NCBI GenBank assembly: GCA_021823875.1
Contig: JAKAMD010000243.1
Span: 1 to 5,568 of the forward strand
Source of the DNA: Pseudomonadota bacterium
Lineage (GTDB): Bacteria > Pseudomonadota > Alphaproteobacteria > Rhizobiales > Xanthobacteraceae
Direction of reading: 5' to 3'
Length of the DNA stretch: 5,568 nucleotides
Positions 1 through 5,273 of this stretch are shown piece by piece. Every line of letters begins with the position of its first letter. The stretch's first letter is position 1. The position numbers were made by a program, and so were the translations under genes. A model generated the notes under the pieces. That model had not been told where the DNA came from and did no database searches. It saw nothing but the letters and a program-made list of their open reading frames with translations.

Positions 1-553
1 CATGGCTTCCGCCGACGAAGCCGATCACCGTCATGCCGGCCGCGACGCCGGCGGCGACCCCGACCGGGGAATCCTCCACCACGATGCATTCGGCCGGATG
101 TTTGTGCATGCGGGCCGCCGCATGCAGGAACAAATCGGGCGCCGGCTTGCCGTGCGGCACGTCGCTTGCCGAAAACAAATAGGGCTCGAAGAAACGGATC
201 AAGTCGGCGGCTTCCAGGCTCATCCGAATACGGTCGTATGAGGAAGAGGAAGCCACGCATTTCGGACCGCGCAGCCAGGAGAGCGCGTGCTCCACGTGGC
301 TGTTCGCGCGCAGTTCGGCGCGGAACCGGCGCCGGATCGCCCCGGCGACCGTGTCGGCAAAGTTTGGCGGCAGCTTGCGGCCGGCGACGCTCTCCACTTC
401 GGCGAATATGTCGGCCGGGCGCCATCCGGTGAAAAAGCGGGCCACCACGTCGGGCGTCAGGGCAAAGCCGGCGCGCATGAACTCCTGGGATACAACAGTG
501 GCAACCAGCGGCTCGCTGTCGACGAGCACGCCGTTGCAATCGAAGATGACCAC
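1..553 (-). CDS. HAD-superfamily (subfamily IA) phosphatase, partial: C-terminus beyond left edge
   Basis: Reading the minus strand from 553 gives 184 codons with no stop before the window edge. HAD motifs appear in order. Motif I is VIFDCNGVLVDSE (Asp nucleophile at residue 5). Motif II is the Ser-rich VASSSS after a beta strand (about residues 104-109). Motif III is HGKPAPD (Lys, about 143). Motif IV is VVEDSPVG (about 166). A helical cap of about 70 residues lies between motifs I and II, as in subfamily IA. By family, these are cytosolic Mg-dependent phosphatases of small sugar or organic phosphates; the layout recalls E. coli YieH, but the substrate cannot be read from sequence. Start: an in-frame TAA lies at 578-580 and no ATG follows it, so GTG at 551-553 is chosen; GGAG sits 6 nt upstream of it. 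Oddity: the usual second Asp of motif I (general acid/base) is Asn here. It lies downstream of the atp operon on the same strand, separated by a hairpin, and probably has its own expression. Confidence 0.88.
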   Translation of the reverse strand, partial: MVIFDCNGVLVDSEPLVATVVSQEFMRAGFALTPDVVARFFTGWRPADIFAEVESVAGRKLPPNFADTVAGAIRRRFRAELRANSHVEHALSWLRGPKCVASSSSYDRIRMSLEAADLIRFFEPYLFSASDVPHGKPAPDLFLHAAARMHKHPAECIVVEDSPVGVAAGVAAGMTVIGFVGGSH

Positions 554-765
554 GCGGTTCTCCGATGCCTCGGCCGGTTACTCCGGCGCACAAGCGAACT
601 GTGGGAACGAATCAACTGGGAGACGAATCAGTGCGGACGATAGTCGCGGCGGATTCGTTAATGAAAGCTGCATAGTACCGCAGATATGCGTCAAAACGCG
701 TGCGGCGCGCGAAGGGTCGCGCGCCGCGGCAGCCATTCACGTCCGGTCGGATGACCGGCGCGGGA
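554..765. other. Intergenic region between atpF and the HAD phosphatase gene
   Basis: This is 212 bp without a convincing gene on either strand. It contains the hairpin at 702-727 and the HAD gene's Shine-Dalgarno GGAG (560-563). On the minus strand a TTGACG (688-693) and a TACTAT (671-676) can be seen, but they are only 11 nt apart, too close for a standard sigma70 promoter. I therefore call no promoter for the HAD gene. It may be read by leakage past the terminator or from a promoter I cannot recognise. Confidence 0.5.
693..727 (-). terminator. Probable intrinsic terminator of the atp F0 operon
   Basis: A perfect 11-bp inverted repeat pairs 702-712 with 717-727 around a 4-nt loop (713-716). 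On the minus strand it begins 38 nt after the atpF stop codon and is followed, after ACGCG, by TTTT (693-696). The stem is almost pure GC. The T-tract is short and displaced, so termination may be partial. On the plus strand no T-run follows, so the polarity fits the atp operon. Confidence 0.6.
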
Positions 766-1251
766 TTAATTGAGCTTCTTGCGGACGTCCTCGATGCCCT
801 TGGCGATCAGCTCGCCGGCGAGTGCGCCCTTGGCTTGCTGCGCCAGGATCTTCTCGGCGGCGGCGACCGCGGCGTCCGCGGCGGCGGCGCGCACATCGGC
901 GGCGGCCTGGGTTTCGGCCTGGGCGATCTTGGTTTCGGCCATCTTGGTGCGGCGGGCGACGAATTCCTCGACCTTGGCCTTGGCATCGGCGGCCAGCCGT
1001 TCGGCCTCGGCCTGCGCACCGGCGATAATGTCTTTCGCCTCGTGCTCGGCCTCGCCACGCTTGCGCTGATAGTCGGCGAGCAGCGCCGCCGCTTCGTCCT
1101 TCAGCTTCCTGGCCTCGTCGAGTTCCGCCTTGATACGGGCGGCGCGATCATCGAGCGATTTGATGAGTTGGCGATAGACGCCGAGATAGCCCAGCAGGCC
1201 GATGAAGACCAGGAAGCCCAGGGCAACCCAAAATTCGGCTTCGTGCAACAT
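766..1251 (-). CDS. atpF: F0F1 ATP synthase subunit b (F0 peripheral stalk)
   Basis: The protein is 161 residues. One N-terminal membrane helix (about 6-26, EAEFWVALGFLVFIGLLGYL) is followed by a long charged Ala/Glu/Lys-rich helix to the C-terminus. That is the classic b-subunit plan, and the start EAEFWVALGFLVF is typical of alphaproteobacterial b. The segment RRTKMAETKIAQAE is also family-typical. It pairs with b' to form the peripheral stalk that holds the F1 head still against the rotating c ring. Start choice: GTG (1252-1254) and ATG (1249-1251) are adjacent. AAGGAG ends 3 nt before the GTG and 6 nt before the ATG, so the ATG is preferred; using GTG would add one residue. The gene begins 10 nt after the atpF' stop, and its Shine-Dalgarno overlaps that stop codon, suggesting coupled translation. 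It is the last gene of the operon, with a hairpin terminator downstream. Confidence 0.96.
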   Translation of the reverse strand: MLHEAEFWVALGFLVFIGLLGYLGVYRQLIKSLDDRAARIKAELDEARKLKDEAAALLADYQRKRGEAEHEAKDIIAGAQAEAERLAADAKAKVEEFVARRTKMAETKIAQAETQAAADVRAAAADAAVAAAEKILAQQAKGALAGELIAKGIEDVRKKLN

Positions 1252-1261
1252 CACCGGCTCC

Positions 1262-1807
1262 TTACCGCTTGAGCGCGTCGGCGACCGCGTCGGCGACCAC
1301 CTTGTCGCCCGGCGCCGTGCCGATCAGCCGCTCGACGATGGTGCGGGTCGCGTCTTCGGCGATGCCGCGCACATTGGCCATGGCCGCCTGCTTGGTGGCG
1401 GCGATGGTCTTCTCGGCCTCGGCCAGCTTGGCGTTGAGCGCGCGCTCGAGCTCCTTGTGGCGCGCCTCGCTGGCGGCCGCCTCTCGCTCGCGCTCCTCGG
1501 TGGCGATCGCCTGCGCGCGGGCGCGGGCATCGGCCAGCGCCTTCTCGTAAGCCGCCAGCGCCTCCTCGGACTGCGCCTTCAGTCGTTCGGCCTCGGCGAA
1601 ATCGTCGGCGATGCGCTTCTGCCGGTTCTCGATGACCCGGGCGACCTGCGGCAGCGCCCATTTCGCCATCAGCGCGTAGAGCAGCACGAAGGTGATGACC
1701 AGCCAGACGAGCTGCGAGGGGAAGGTCTGCGGGTTGAACGGCGGAAAGCCGCCGTGTCCGCCCGAAGGGGCCTCGGTACCAGCGGTATGTGCGGTGGACT
1801 CAGCCAT
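1262..1807 (-). CDS. atpF': F0F1 ATP synthase subunit b' (second stalk subunit)
   Basis: The protein is 181 residues and is also called AtpG or AtpX in some annotations. A Gly/Pro-rich N-terminus of about 30 residues ends in FPPFNPQTFPSQLVWL, a hallmark of alphaproteobacterial b'. It is followed by one membrane helix (about 31-50) and a long amphipathic coiled helix (about 55-160) containing ENRQKRIADDF. Photosynthetic bacteria, cyanobacteria and alphaproteobacteria use a b/b' heterodimer where E. coli uses b2, so finding both genes side by side is expected. The start is ATG at 1805-1807, with GGAG 9 nt upstream. That GGAG lies inside a hairpin (1814-1839), so initiation may depend on translation from atpE upstream. 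The longer N-terminus compared with b matches the family. Confidence 0.96.
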   Translation of the reverse strand: MAESTAHTAGTEAPSGGHGGFPPFNPQTFPSQLVWLVITFVLLYALMAKWALPQVARVIENRQKRIADDFAEAERLKAQSEEALAAYEKALADARARAQAIATEEREREAAASEARHKELERALNAKLAEAEKTIAATKQAAMANVRGIAEDATRTIVERLIGTAPGDKVVADAVADALKR

Positions 1808-1813
1808 CGTCTA

Positions 1814-1839
1814 AAGCTCCGGCGCCGGACGGCGCGCTT
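1814..1839 (-). promoter_or_regulatory. Intergenic hairpin covering the atpF' ribosome binding site
   Basis: On the minus-strand transcript AAGC+GCGCC (1839-1831) can pair with GGCGC (1826-1822) and, after a 4-nt bulge, GCUU (1817-1814); the loop is GUCC. The atpF' GGAG (1817-1820) lies in the bulge and the lower stem. The same bases also form a perfect 12-bp palindrome at 1818-1829, which is an alternative fold. The position, between the highly expressed c-subunit gene and b', fits a role in lowering or coupling b' translation or in RNA processing. The fold is by eye only. Confidence 0.45.
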
Positions 1840-1843
1840 CGAA

Positions 1844-2071
1844 TTAAAGCGCGAACAGCAGCAGGAGCGCGATCAGCAGCGAGAAGATGCCGAGCGCTTC
1901 GGTGATGGCGAAGCCGAAAATCAGGTTGCCGAACTGGCTCTGCGCGGCCGACGGATTGCGGATGGCGGCGGCCAGATAGTTGCCGAAAATGATGCCGACG
2001 CCGACGCCCGCGCCGCCCATGCCGATCGCCGCGATGCCCGCGCCGATGTACTTCGCTGCCACTGGATCCAT
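1844..2071 (-). CDS. atpE: F0F1 ATP synthase subunit c (proteolipid, rotor ring)
   Basis: The protein is 75 residues, the usual length for alphaproteobacterial c. Helix 1 (about 9-33) carries the close-packing glycines (G20, G22, G24, G26). The polar loop is RNPSAAQ (38-44), which contacts gamma/epsilon. Helix 2 (about 48-73) carries the ion-binding carboxylate E58 in FAITEALGIFSLL. No sodium-site signature is evident around it, so proton coupling is inferred. The start is ATG at 2069-2071 because MDPVAAKYIGAG matches the family and a strong AAGGAG lies 7 nt upstream. The longer in-frame extension to 2128 would overlap atpB and lacks family support. The strong Shine-Dalgarno fits the need for many c copies per complex. 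Gaps are 34 nt to atpB and 36 nt to atpF'. Confidence 0.97.
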   Translation of the reverse strand: MDPVAAKYIGAGIAAIGMGGAGVGVGIIFGNYLAAAIRNPSAAQSQFGNLIFGFAITEALGIFSLLIALLLLFAL

Positions 2072-2105
2072 GAGAGAACTCCTTCTGGTTTTGCCGACCG
2101 GACCG

Positions 2106-2855
2106 TCAGTGGCCCGGATGAATCGCATCGTTGAGATAGATGCAGGTGAGGATCGCGAACACGTAGGCCTGCAGGAACGCCACCAGCATCTCGAGCGCGG
2201 TGAGCGCGACGATCATCGCGAAGGGCAGCACACCGCCGACCCAGCCGATGGCGCCGAGCGCGCCGCCCAAGAGGATGATGAACCCGGCGAACACCTTGAG
2301 TGCGATGTGGCCGGCCAGCATGTTGGCGAAAAGACGAACGCTGTGCGAGATCGGGCGAGAGATGAAGGACAGGATCTCGATCGCGACGATCATCGGCAGG
2401 ATGTAGACCGGCACGCCCTTGGGCACGAACAGGTTGAAGAAGTGCAACCCGTGCCGGATCAGCCCGTAGCCCAGCACCGTGAAGAACACCAACAGCGCCA
2501 GCGTGGCGGTGATGATGATGTGGCTGGTAACGGTGAAGCCGAAGGGGATCAGACCGAACATGTTCAACAGCAGCACGAACATGAAGATCGTGAATACGTA
2601 GGGGAAGAACCGCATGCCCTCGGCGCCGGCGGTCGAGCGCAGCATGTCGGCGACGAACTCGTAGGTCAGCTCGGCGGCCGATTGCAGGCGTCCCGGAACC
2701 GCCCGGCCGCCGGCGGTGCCGATGACCAGGAAGCCGGTGAGCAGCACCACGGCCAGCACCATGAAGGCGGCGGAATTGGTGAAGAAAATCTCCGCATGGC
2801 CGAACTTACCGAGCGGAAACAGGTTGACGATCTGGAACTGGTGGATGGGGTCCAT
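2106..2855 (-). CDS. atpB: F0F1 ATP synthase subunit a (proton channel stator)
   Basis: The protein is 249 residues, family-typical, with about five to six membrane helices. The essential arginine that faces the c-ring carboxylate is R174 in SVRLFANMLAGH. Other recognisable positions are E160 and R167 before it (EILSFISRPIS), N178 and H183 after it, and Q229 in the last helix (VAFLQAYVFAILTCIYL). NMFGLIPFGFT (98-108) is the conserved turn after an early helix. With the c ring it forms the two half-channels for protons. The ATG at 2853-2855 follows the atpI stop by only 9 nt with no strong Shine-Dalgarno, so translational coupling to atpI is likely. Nothing is missing or truncated. Confidence 0.97.
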   Translation of the reverse strand: MDPIHQFQIVNLFPLGKFGHAEIFFTNSAAFMVLAVVLLTGFLVIGTAGGRAVPGRLQSAAELTYEFVADMLRSTAGAEGMRFFPYVFTIFMFVLLLNMFGLIPFGFTVTSHIIITATLALLVFFTVLGYGLIRHGLHFFNLFVPKGVPVYILPMIVAIEILSFISRPISHSVRLFANMLAGHIALKVFAGFIILLGGALGAIGWVGGVLPFAMIVALTALEMLVAFLQAYVFAILTCIYLNDAIHPGH

Positions 2856-2864
2856 GACGCCGTC

Positions 2865-3221
2865 TTAGTCGTTCAAACTTCTCTGGCGCACGACACCGGC
2901 CGCGCGCATCACATTGAGAACCCCGGCAGCGAAGCCGAGCAGCAAAAACACAATCAGCCCCCAGGGCGAGATCCCGAGCCAGCGGTCAAGCAGCCAGCCG
3001 ATCACCGCGCCCACCAACACGCCTGCCACCAGCTCGGTCGAAAGCCGGAACCCACGCGCGAACGCCGACATGTCGGCGGCCTGACGAGGACCGGAGCCGT
3101 TTTCGGATGGTCGGTTCGCGGTTGCGAGCCGTTCGCCGAGACGCTGGAGCCTCGCGGAGAGGGCGGCCTCGTCGTCCGGCGGTTCTTTGCGCTCGCCCTT
3201 ACCGCGCGTGCCGTCGCTCAT
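2865..3221 (-). CDS. atpI: AtpI-type F0F1 ATP synthase assembly protein
   Basis: The protein is 118 residues. A charged cytoplasmic N-terminus (1-58, MSDGTRGKGE onward) is followed by two membrane helices (about 61-79 and 86-105). The core ELVAGVLVGAVIGWLLDRWL and SPWGLIVFLLLGFAAGVLNV is the hallmark of the AtpI/AtpZ family (ATPase_gene1 type) at the head of alphaproteobacterial F0 operons. The family is thought to assist c-ring assembly and possibly Mg handling; it is not a stoichiometric subunit. Start: the frame is open back to 3323, but the predicted promoter (3283-3311) puts transcription start near 3276. ATG at 3219-3221 also begins like family members. Its Shine-Dalgarno is poor: GGAAG lies too close (1 nt), and GGGT is about 7 nt away. 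A GTG five codons upstream is an alternative. Confidence 0.93.
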   Translation of the reverse strand: MSDGTRGKGERKEPPDDEAALSARLQRLGERLATANRPSENGSGPRQAADMSAFARGFRLSTELVAGVLVGAVIGWLLDRWLGISPWGLIVFLLLGFAAGVLNVMRAAGVVRQRSLND

Positions 3222-3282
3222 GCTTCCGACCCACACGGATTCAAAGGCATTCGCGTGCCCCGCCGCCCTTAAAGCCGCGCGG

Positions 3283-3311
3283 ACCATACTGATCGGGTTG
3301 GGCGAAGTCAA
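3283..3311 (-). promoter_or_regulatory. Probable sigma70-type promoter of the atp F0 operon
   Basis: On the minus strand, TTGACT (3311-3306; 5 of 6 to consensus, preceded by C as alphaproteobacterial -35 boxes often are) is followed after exactly 17 nt by TATGGT (3288-3283; 4 of 6). Transcription would start near 3276, leaving a leader of about 55 nt before the atpI ATG. An AT-rich stretch (3328-3366) lies just upstream and might act as an UP-like element. Confidence 0.6.
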
Positions 3312-3327
3312 GAAGTGGCGCAATGGG

Positions 3328-3366
3328 TTAAGTTGTTGATATCTTGTAACTTATACGGAATTTCCC
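3328..3366. promoter_or_regulatory. AT-rich block in the divergent atpI / exported-protein intergenic region
   Basis: This is about 39 bp of clearly lower GC than anything around it. It includes a dyad with 5-bp arms, AAGTT (3330-3334) and AACTT (3348-3352), and a GATATC between them. It sits 17-55 bp upstream of the atp -35 box and about 130 bp before the plus-strand gene. It could be an UP element, an operator or the plus-strand promoter region. No clear -35/-10 pair for the plus strand could be assigned. Confidence 0.3.
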
Positions 3367-3434
3367 AGGCGGTTTGCGGCCCCGCATGGGTTACGATGGC
3401 TCGCTTGCGCTGGTGCTGCCTTAAGACGGTCGCT

Positions 3435-3466
3435 TGCCGGTGCTAATGTTTCACCAAGCGCCGGCA
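3435..3466 (+). promoter_or_regulatory. Stem-loop upstream of the exported coiled-coil protein gene
   Basis: Bases 3435-3444 (TGCCGGTGCT) pair with 3457-3466 (AGCGCCGGCA) to give a 10-bp stem with one G-U pair and a 12-nt loop. It ends 31 nt before the chosen ATG and 17 nt before its Shine-Dalgarno. No T-run follows, so it is not an intrinsic terminator. It may be a leader hairpin or a DNA-level dyad. Confidence 0.3.
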
Positions 3467-3497
3467 CGTGCGCGCAGCACCACGAAGGGGACACGTC

Positions 3498-4364
3498 ATG
3501 CGAAGCGTCAGGCTCGTTCTTGCCTTTGCCGCCGTTTGCGCTGCCTCACCCGCGCTGACGCAGCCACGCATCCTGACTGTGCAGGACGTGAAGCCGTCGC
3601 CAGCTCAGACATCGCCTTTGGTGGCGAATGGCGCGACGTCGGCGGTGCCGGCACAGCCTCATGGGGATGGCCTGCCGCCGGCGCCTCGCCTGGGGCCGCC
3701 GCCGGCTACGACGCCCGCGATTCCGCCGCGTGCGCAGGATCTCGACGCGGCGCCTCCGGCAGCGCCGCCCCAGCAGGCTCAGGATGAGCCGCCGCCACTG
3801 TCCGCGCACCCCAAGACCCAGGAGCGCTTGGTGGTTAAGCCGTCATCGGTGCCGCCCATTGCCGGCCGTTACAGCTTCAACCGCGTCGATGATGGAATCC
3901 TGCGTCTCGACAAGGCCACCGGCCAGATCGCCTATTGCAGCCCGCACACGGCGGGCTGGGGCTGCCAGGCCGTGCTGGAGAACCGCGCTGATTTGGAAAA
4001 AGAGGTCATGCGGCTGCGTGACGAGGTGGCGTCCCTGAAGAAACTGCAGGGCGAGATTGCAGGCTTGAAGAAGCTGCAAGAAGAGGTCGCGTCATTGAAG
4101 GGCTTGCGGGAGGAAGTCGCGGCGTTGACGAAGGAAATCGCCGCGCTGCGCCCGCCGCCGCCACCGCGTCCGCCGGCGCCGGTCCCGCCGCCAAGCGCCG
4201 CGCCGGGCAAGGACAACACCTTGAAGCTGCCGAGCGACCAGGACCTTGCGCGTGCGCGCGCCTATATCGCTTACACATGGCGCCGCCTGGTCGAGATGAT
4301 CGACCAGTTGCATAAGGACATGATGGGCAGGCGCGAAGACGCGAACAGCCTGCCGCGCACTTAA
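3498..4364 (+). CDS. Exported proline-rich coiled-coil protein, function unknown
   Basis: The protein is 288 residues. A signal peptide (about 1-20, MRSVRLVLAFAAVCAASPA) shows export; Cys14 lacks a good lipobox, so a lipoprotein is unlikely. Then come a disordered Pro/Ala-rich linker (about 30-120), a small conserved-looking block GRYSFNRVDDGILRLD...TGQIAYC...GWGC (123-156) with two cysteines (147, 156) that could form a disulfide, a coiled coil (about 161-217), a run of prolines (219-232), and a C-terminal amphipathic segment ending YTWRRLVEMIDQLHKDMMG (about 259-277). The RYSF...DDGILRLD block resembles unnamed hypothetical proteins I associate with Rhizobiales; I know no function. The start is ATG 3498 with AAGGGG 7 nt upstream; the GTG at 3468 would put ten charged residues before the signal peptide. 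The coiled coil contains a 10-residue tandem repeat. yjbQ follows after 11 nt. Confidence 0.85.
   Translation: MRSVRLVLAFAAVCAASPALTQPRILTVQDVKPSPAQTSPLVANGATSAVPAQPHGDGLPPAPRLGPPPATTPAIPPRAQDLDAAPPAAPPQQAQDEPPPLSAHPKTQERLVVKPSSVPPIAGRYSFNRVDDGILRLDKATGQIAYCSPHTAGWGCQAVLENRADLEKEVMRLRDEVASLKKLQGEIAGLKKLQEEVASLKGLREEVAALTKEIAALRPPPPPRPPAPVPPPSAAPGKDNTLKLPSDQDLARARAYIAYTWRRLVEMIDQLHKDMMGRREDANSLPRT
4026..4145 (+). repeat. Intragenic tandem repeat, 30-bp unit, four degenerate copies
   Basis: Within the coiled coil, residues 177-186 (VASLKKLQGE), 187-196 (IAGLKKLQEE), 197-206 (VASLKGLREE) and 207-216 (VAALTKEIAA) align without gaps. They correspond to consecutive 30-bp units from 4026, 4056, 4086 and 4116. 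The DNA copies are related (for example CTGAAGAAACTGCAGG against TTGAAGAAGCTGCAAG) but have diverged at third positions, so the duplication is not very recent. Confidence 0.7.
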
Positions 4365-4375
4365 GTTTGAATGCA

Positions 4376-4837
4376 ATGCCCGGAAGGCTGTCCGCCATCA
4401 CCGTGACGACACCGCAACTTGTCGCCAGCGCGACGCTGCGGCTCGACACGCCGGGCATGGGGTTCACCGAGATCACCGCGCAGGCGGCGAATTTCATTGC
4501 CGAGAGCAGCGCCGGCGACGGCGTGTTACTGCTCTTTGTGCGCCATACCTCGGCCTCGCTCACCATTCAAGAAAACGCCGATCCCGACGTGCAGACCGAT
4601 CTCCTCGCCGCGCTCGATCGCTTGGCGCCGGCCGAGGCGCCTTGGATTCATGACTCGGAAGGGTCCGACGACATGCCGGCCCATGTGAAGGCCATGCTTT
4701 CCGGGGTCTCGCTGCACGTACCGGTCGCCGGCGGCGCGCTCGCGCTTGGCACGTGGCAGGGCGTCTATCTCATCGAGCATCGCCGCCGCCCGCACCGCCG
4801 CGAGGTGCTGCTGCAATTCATCGGCAGCCGGAAATAG
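4376..4837 (+). CDS. yjbQ: YjbQ / UPF0047 family protein (secondary thiamine-phosphate synthase-like)
   Basis: The protein is 153 residues. It contains HTSASLTIQENADPDV (57-72), IHDSEGSDDMPAHVKAML (91-108) and the family signature ending GTWQG (125-129) then EHR (134-136). The spacing from S112 to V130 fits the UPF0047 signature pattern exactly. The family forms small trimeric metal-binding enzymes with conserved His residues (here H57, H92, H103, H135). E. coli YjbQ has weak thiamine-phosphate synthase activity that can replace ThiE, but the physiological substrate is unsettled. It is cytosolic, with no signal peptide. The start is uncertain: ATG 4376 has no clear Shine-Dalgarno, and alternatives are TTG 4367 and GTG 4403. 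It lies 11 nt after the exported coiled-coil gene on the same strand, so the two are probably co-transcribed, though the shared function is not obvious. Confidence 0.92.
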   Translation: MPGRLSAITVTTPQLVASATLRLDTPGMGFTEITAQAANFIAESSAGDGVLLLFVRHTSASLTIQENADPDVQTDLLAALDRLAPAEAPWIHDSEGSDDMPAHVKAMLSGVSLHVPVAGGALALGTWQGVYLIEHRRRPHRREVLLQFIGSRK

Positions 4838-4843
4838 CCGCGC

Positions 4844-5212
4844 TTACGGCGCCGATTGAAACAGCGCCCAACCGTAGAGAAGACTGGCGATGCCGGCCGC
4901 GTATTTGGCGACGCGCAGCTGCATCAGTTCCAGCTTCGCCCGCGCCATGCTGCGGCTGCGCTGATCCGCCGGTCGTTCATCGGCGCGCAGCGACAGCCAG
5001 GGATCGGAGCGCACAAAGCGTTCCTCGGTCAGGCGGCCGGCGCGCACCATCAAGACGATCGAAAACAGCAGTGCCACGCTGGCGCCGGCCTTGAAGCCGG
5101 CCGAGACCGACACTTCGAAGTTGAAGGCGACCATGATGAGACACGCCGCCAGCACCACGAAACCCGTGTCGCGCGCCATGGTGAGATAGGCCAACCGCGT
5201 AAACTGGCTCAT
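4844..5212 (-). CDS. Small three-helix membrane protein, function unknown
   Basis: The protein is 122 residues. It has two adjacent membrane helices (about 17-33 and 41-57), a charged loop rich in Arg/Glu/Asp (58-98, LTEERFVRSDPWLSLRADERP), and a third helix near the C-terminus (about 102-119, VAKYAAGIASLLYGWALFQ). The start is ATG 5212 with GGGGA 5 nt upstream. I recognise no named domain; the pattern resembles unnamed inner-membrane proteins of Rhizobiales. Its last third is clearly similar to the product of the next segment to the right (5357-5568), so it belongs to a duplicated pair. It converges on yjbQ with only 6 bp between the stop codons and no room for separate terminators. A candidate promoter lies at 5293-5321. 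Confidence 0.8.
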   Translation of the reverse strand: MSQFTRLAYLTMARDTGFVVLAACLIMVAFNFEVSVSAGFKAGASVALLFSIVLMVRAGRLTEERFVRSDPWLSLRADERPADQRSRSMARAKLELMQLRVAKYAAGIASLLYGWALFQSAP

Positions 5213-5273
5213 GTCGTCCCCGTCACGAATCCTTCGGCAAACCGCCGACCCGCATAGAACCAGCTCCCGCAGG

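Noticed and set aside
671..693. TTGACG and TACTAT as a promoter for the HAD gene
   Set aside because: The spacing is 11 nt, outside the range used by sigma70-type promoters.
700..1272. Plus-strand Gly/Leu-rich ORF of 190 codons with a repetitive GLGLG look
   Set aside because: It is antisense to the Ala/Glu-rich coiled coil of subunit b; the repeats are the complement of that composition.
1844..2128. Longer atpE beginning inside atpB at 2128
   Set aside because: The extra 19 residues do not fit the 75-residue c family, and a strong AAGGAG precedes the internal ATG at 2071.
1202..2134. Plus-strand ORF of 310 codons across atpF' and atpE
   Set aside because: It is a shadow of three recognisable atp genes, has no Shine-Dalgarno or domain, and is Arg/Gly/Leu-rich by GC bias.
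1980..3272. Plus-strand ORF of 430 codons across atpB and atpI
   Set aside because: It is exactly antisense to well-conserved atp genes and its product is a low-complexity Asp/Glu/His/Gln/Arg-rich string, typical of a GC-rich shadow frame.
3222..3323. Longer atpI beginning at 3323
   Set aside because: That start lies upstream of the predicted -35 box, and the extra residues do not look like the AtpI family.
3401..3444. Imperfect direct repeat TCGCTTGC...GGTGCT (3401-3417 and 3430-3444)
   Set aside because: It is short, gapped and GC-biased, and could easily arise by chance; nothing else marks it as a binding site.
4219..4364. Possible membrane anchor at the C-terminus of the exported protein
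   Set aside because: The segment around YIAYTWRRLVEMI is amphipathic and charged, too short and polar for a true membrane helix.
4006..4566. Minus-strand ORF of 186 codons spanning the exported-protein and yjbQ genes
   Set aside because: It crosses the boundary of two supported plus-strand genes, has no membrane or domain logic, and is composed of shadow residues.
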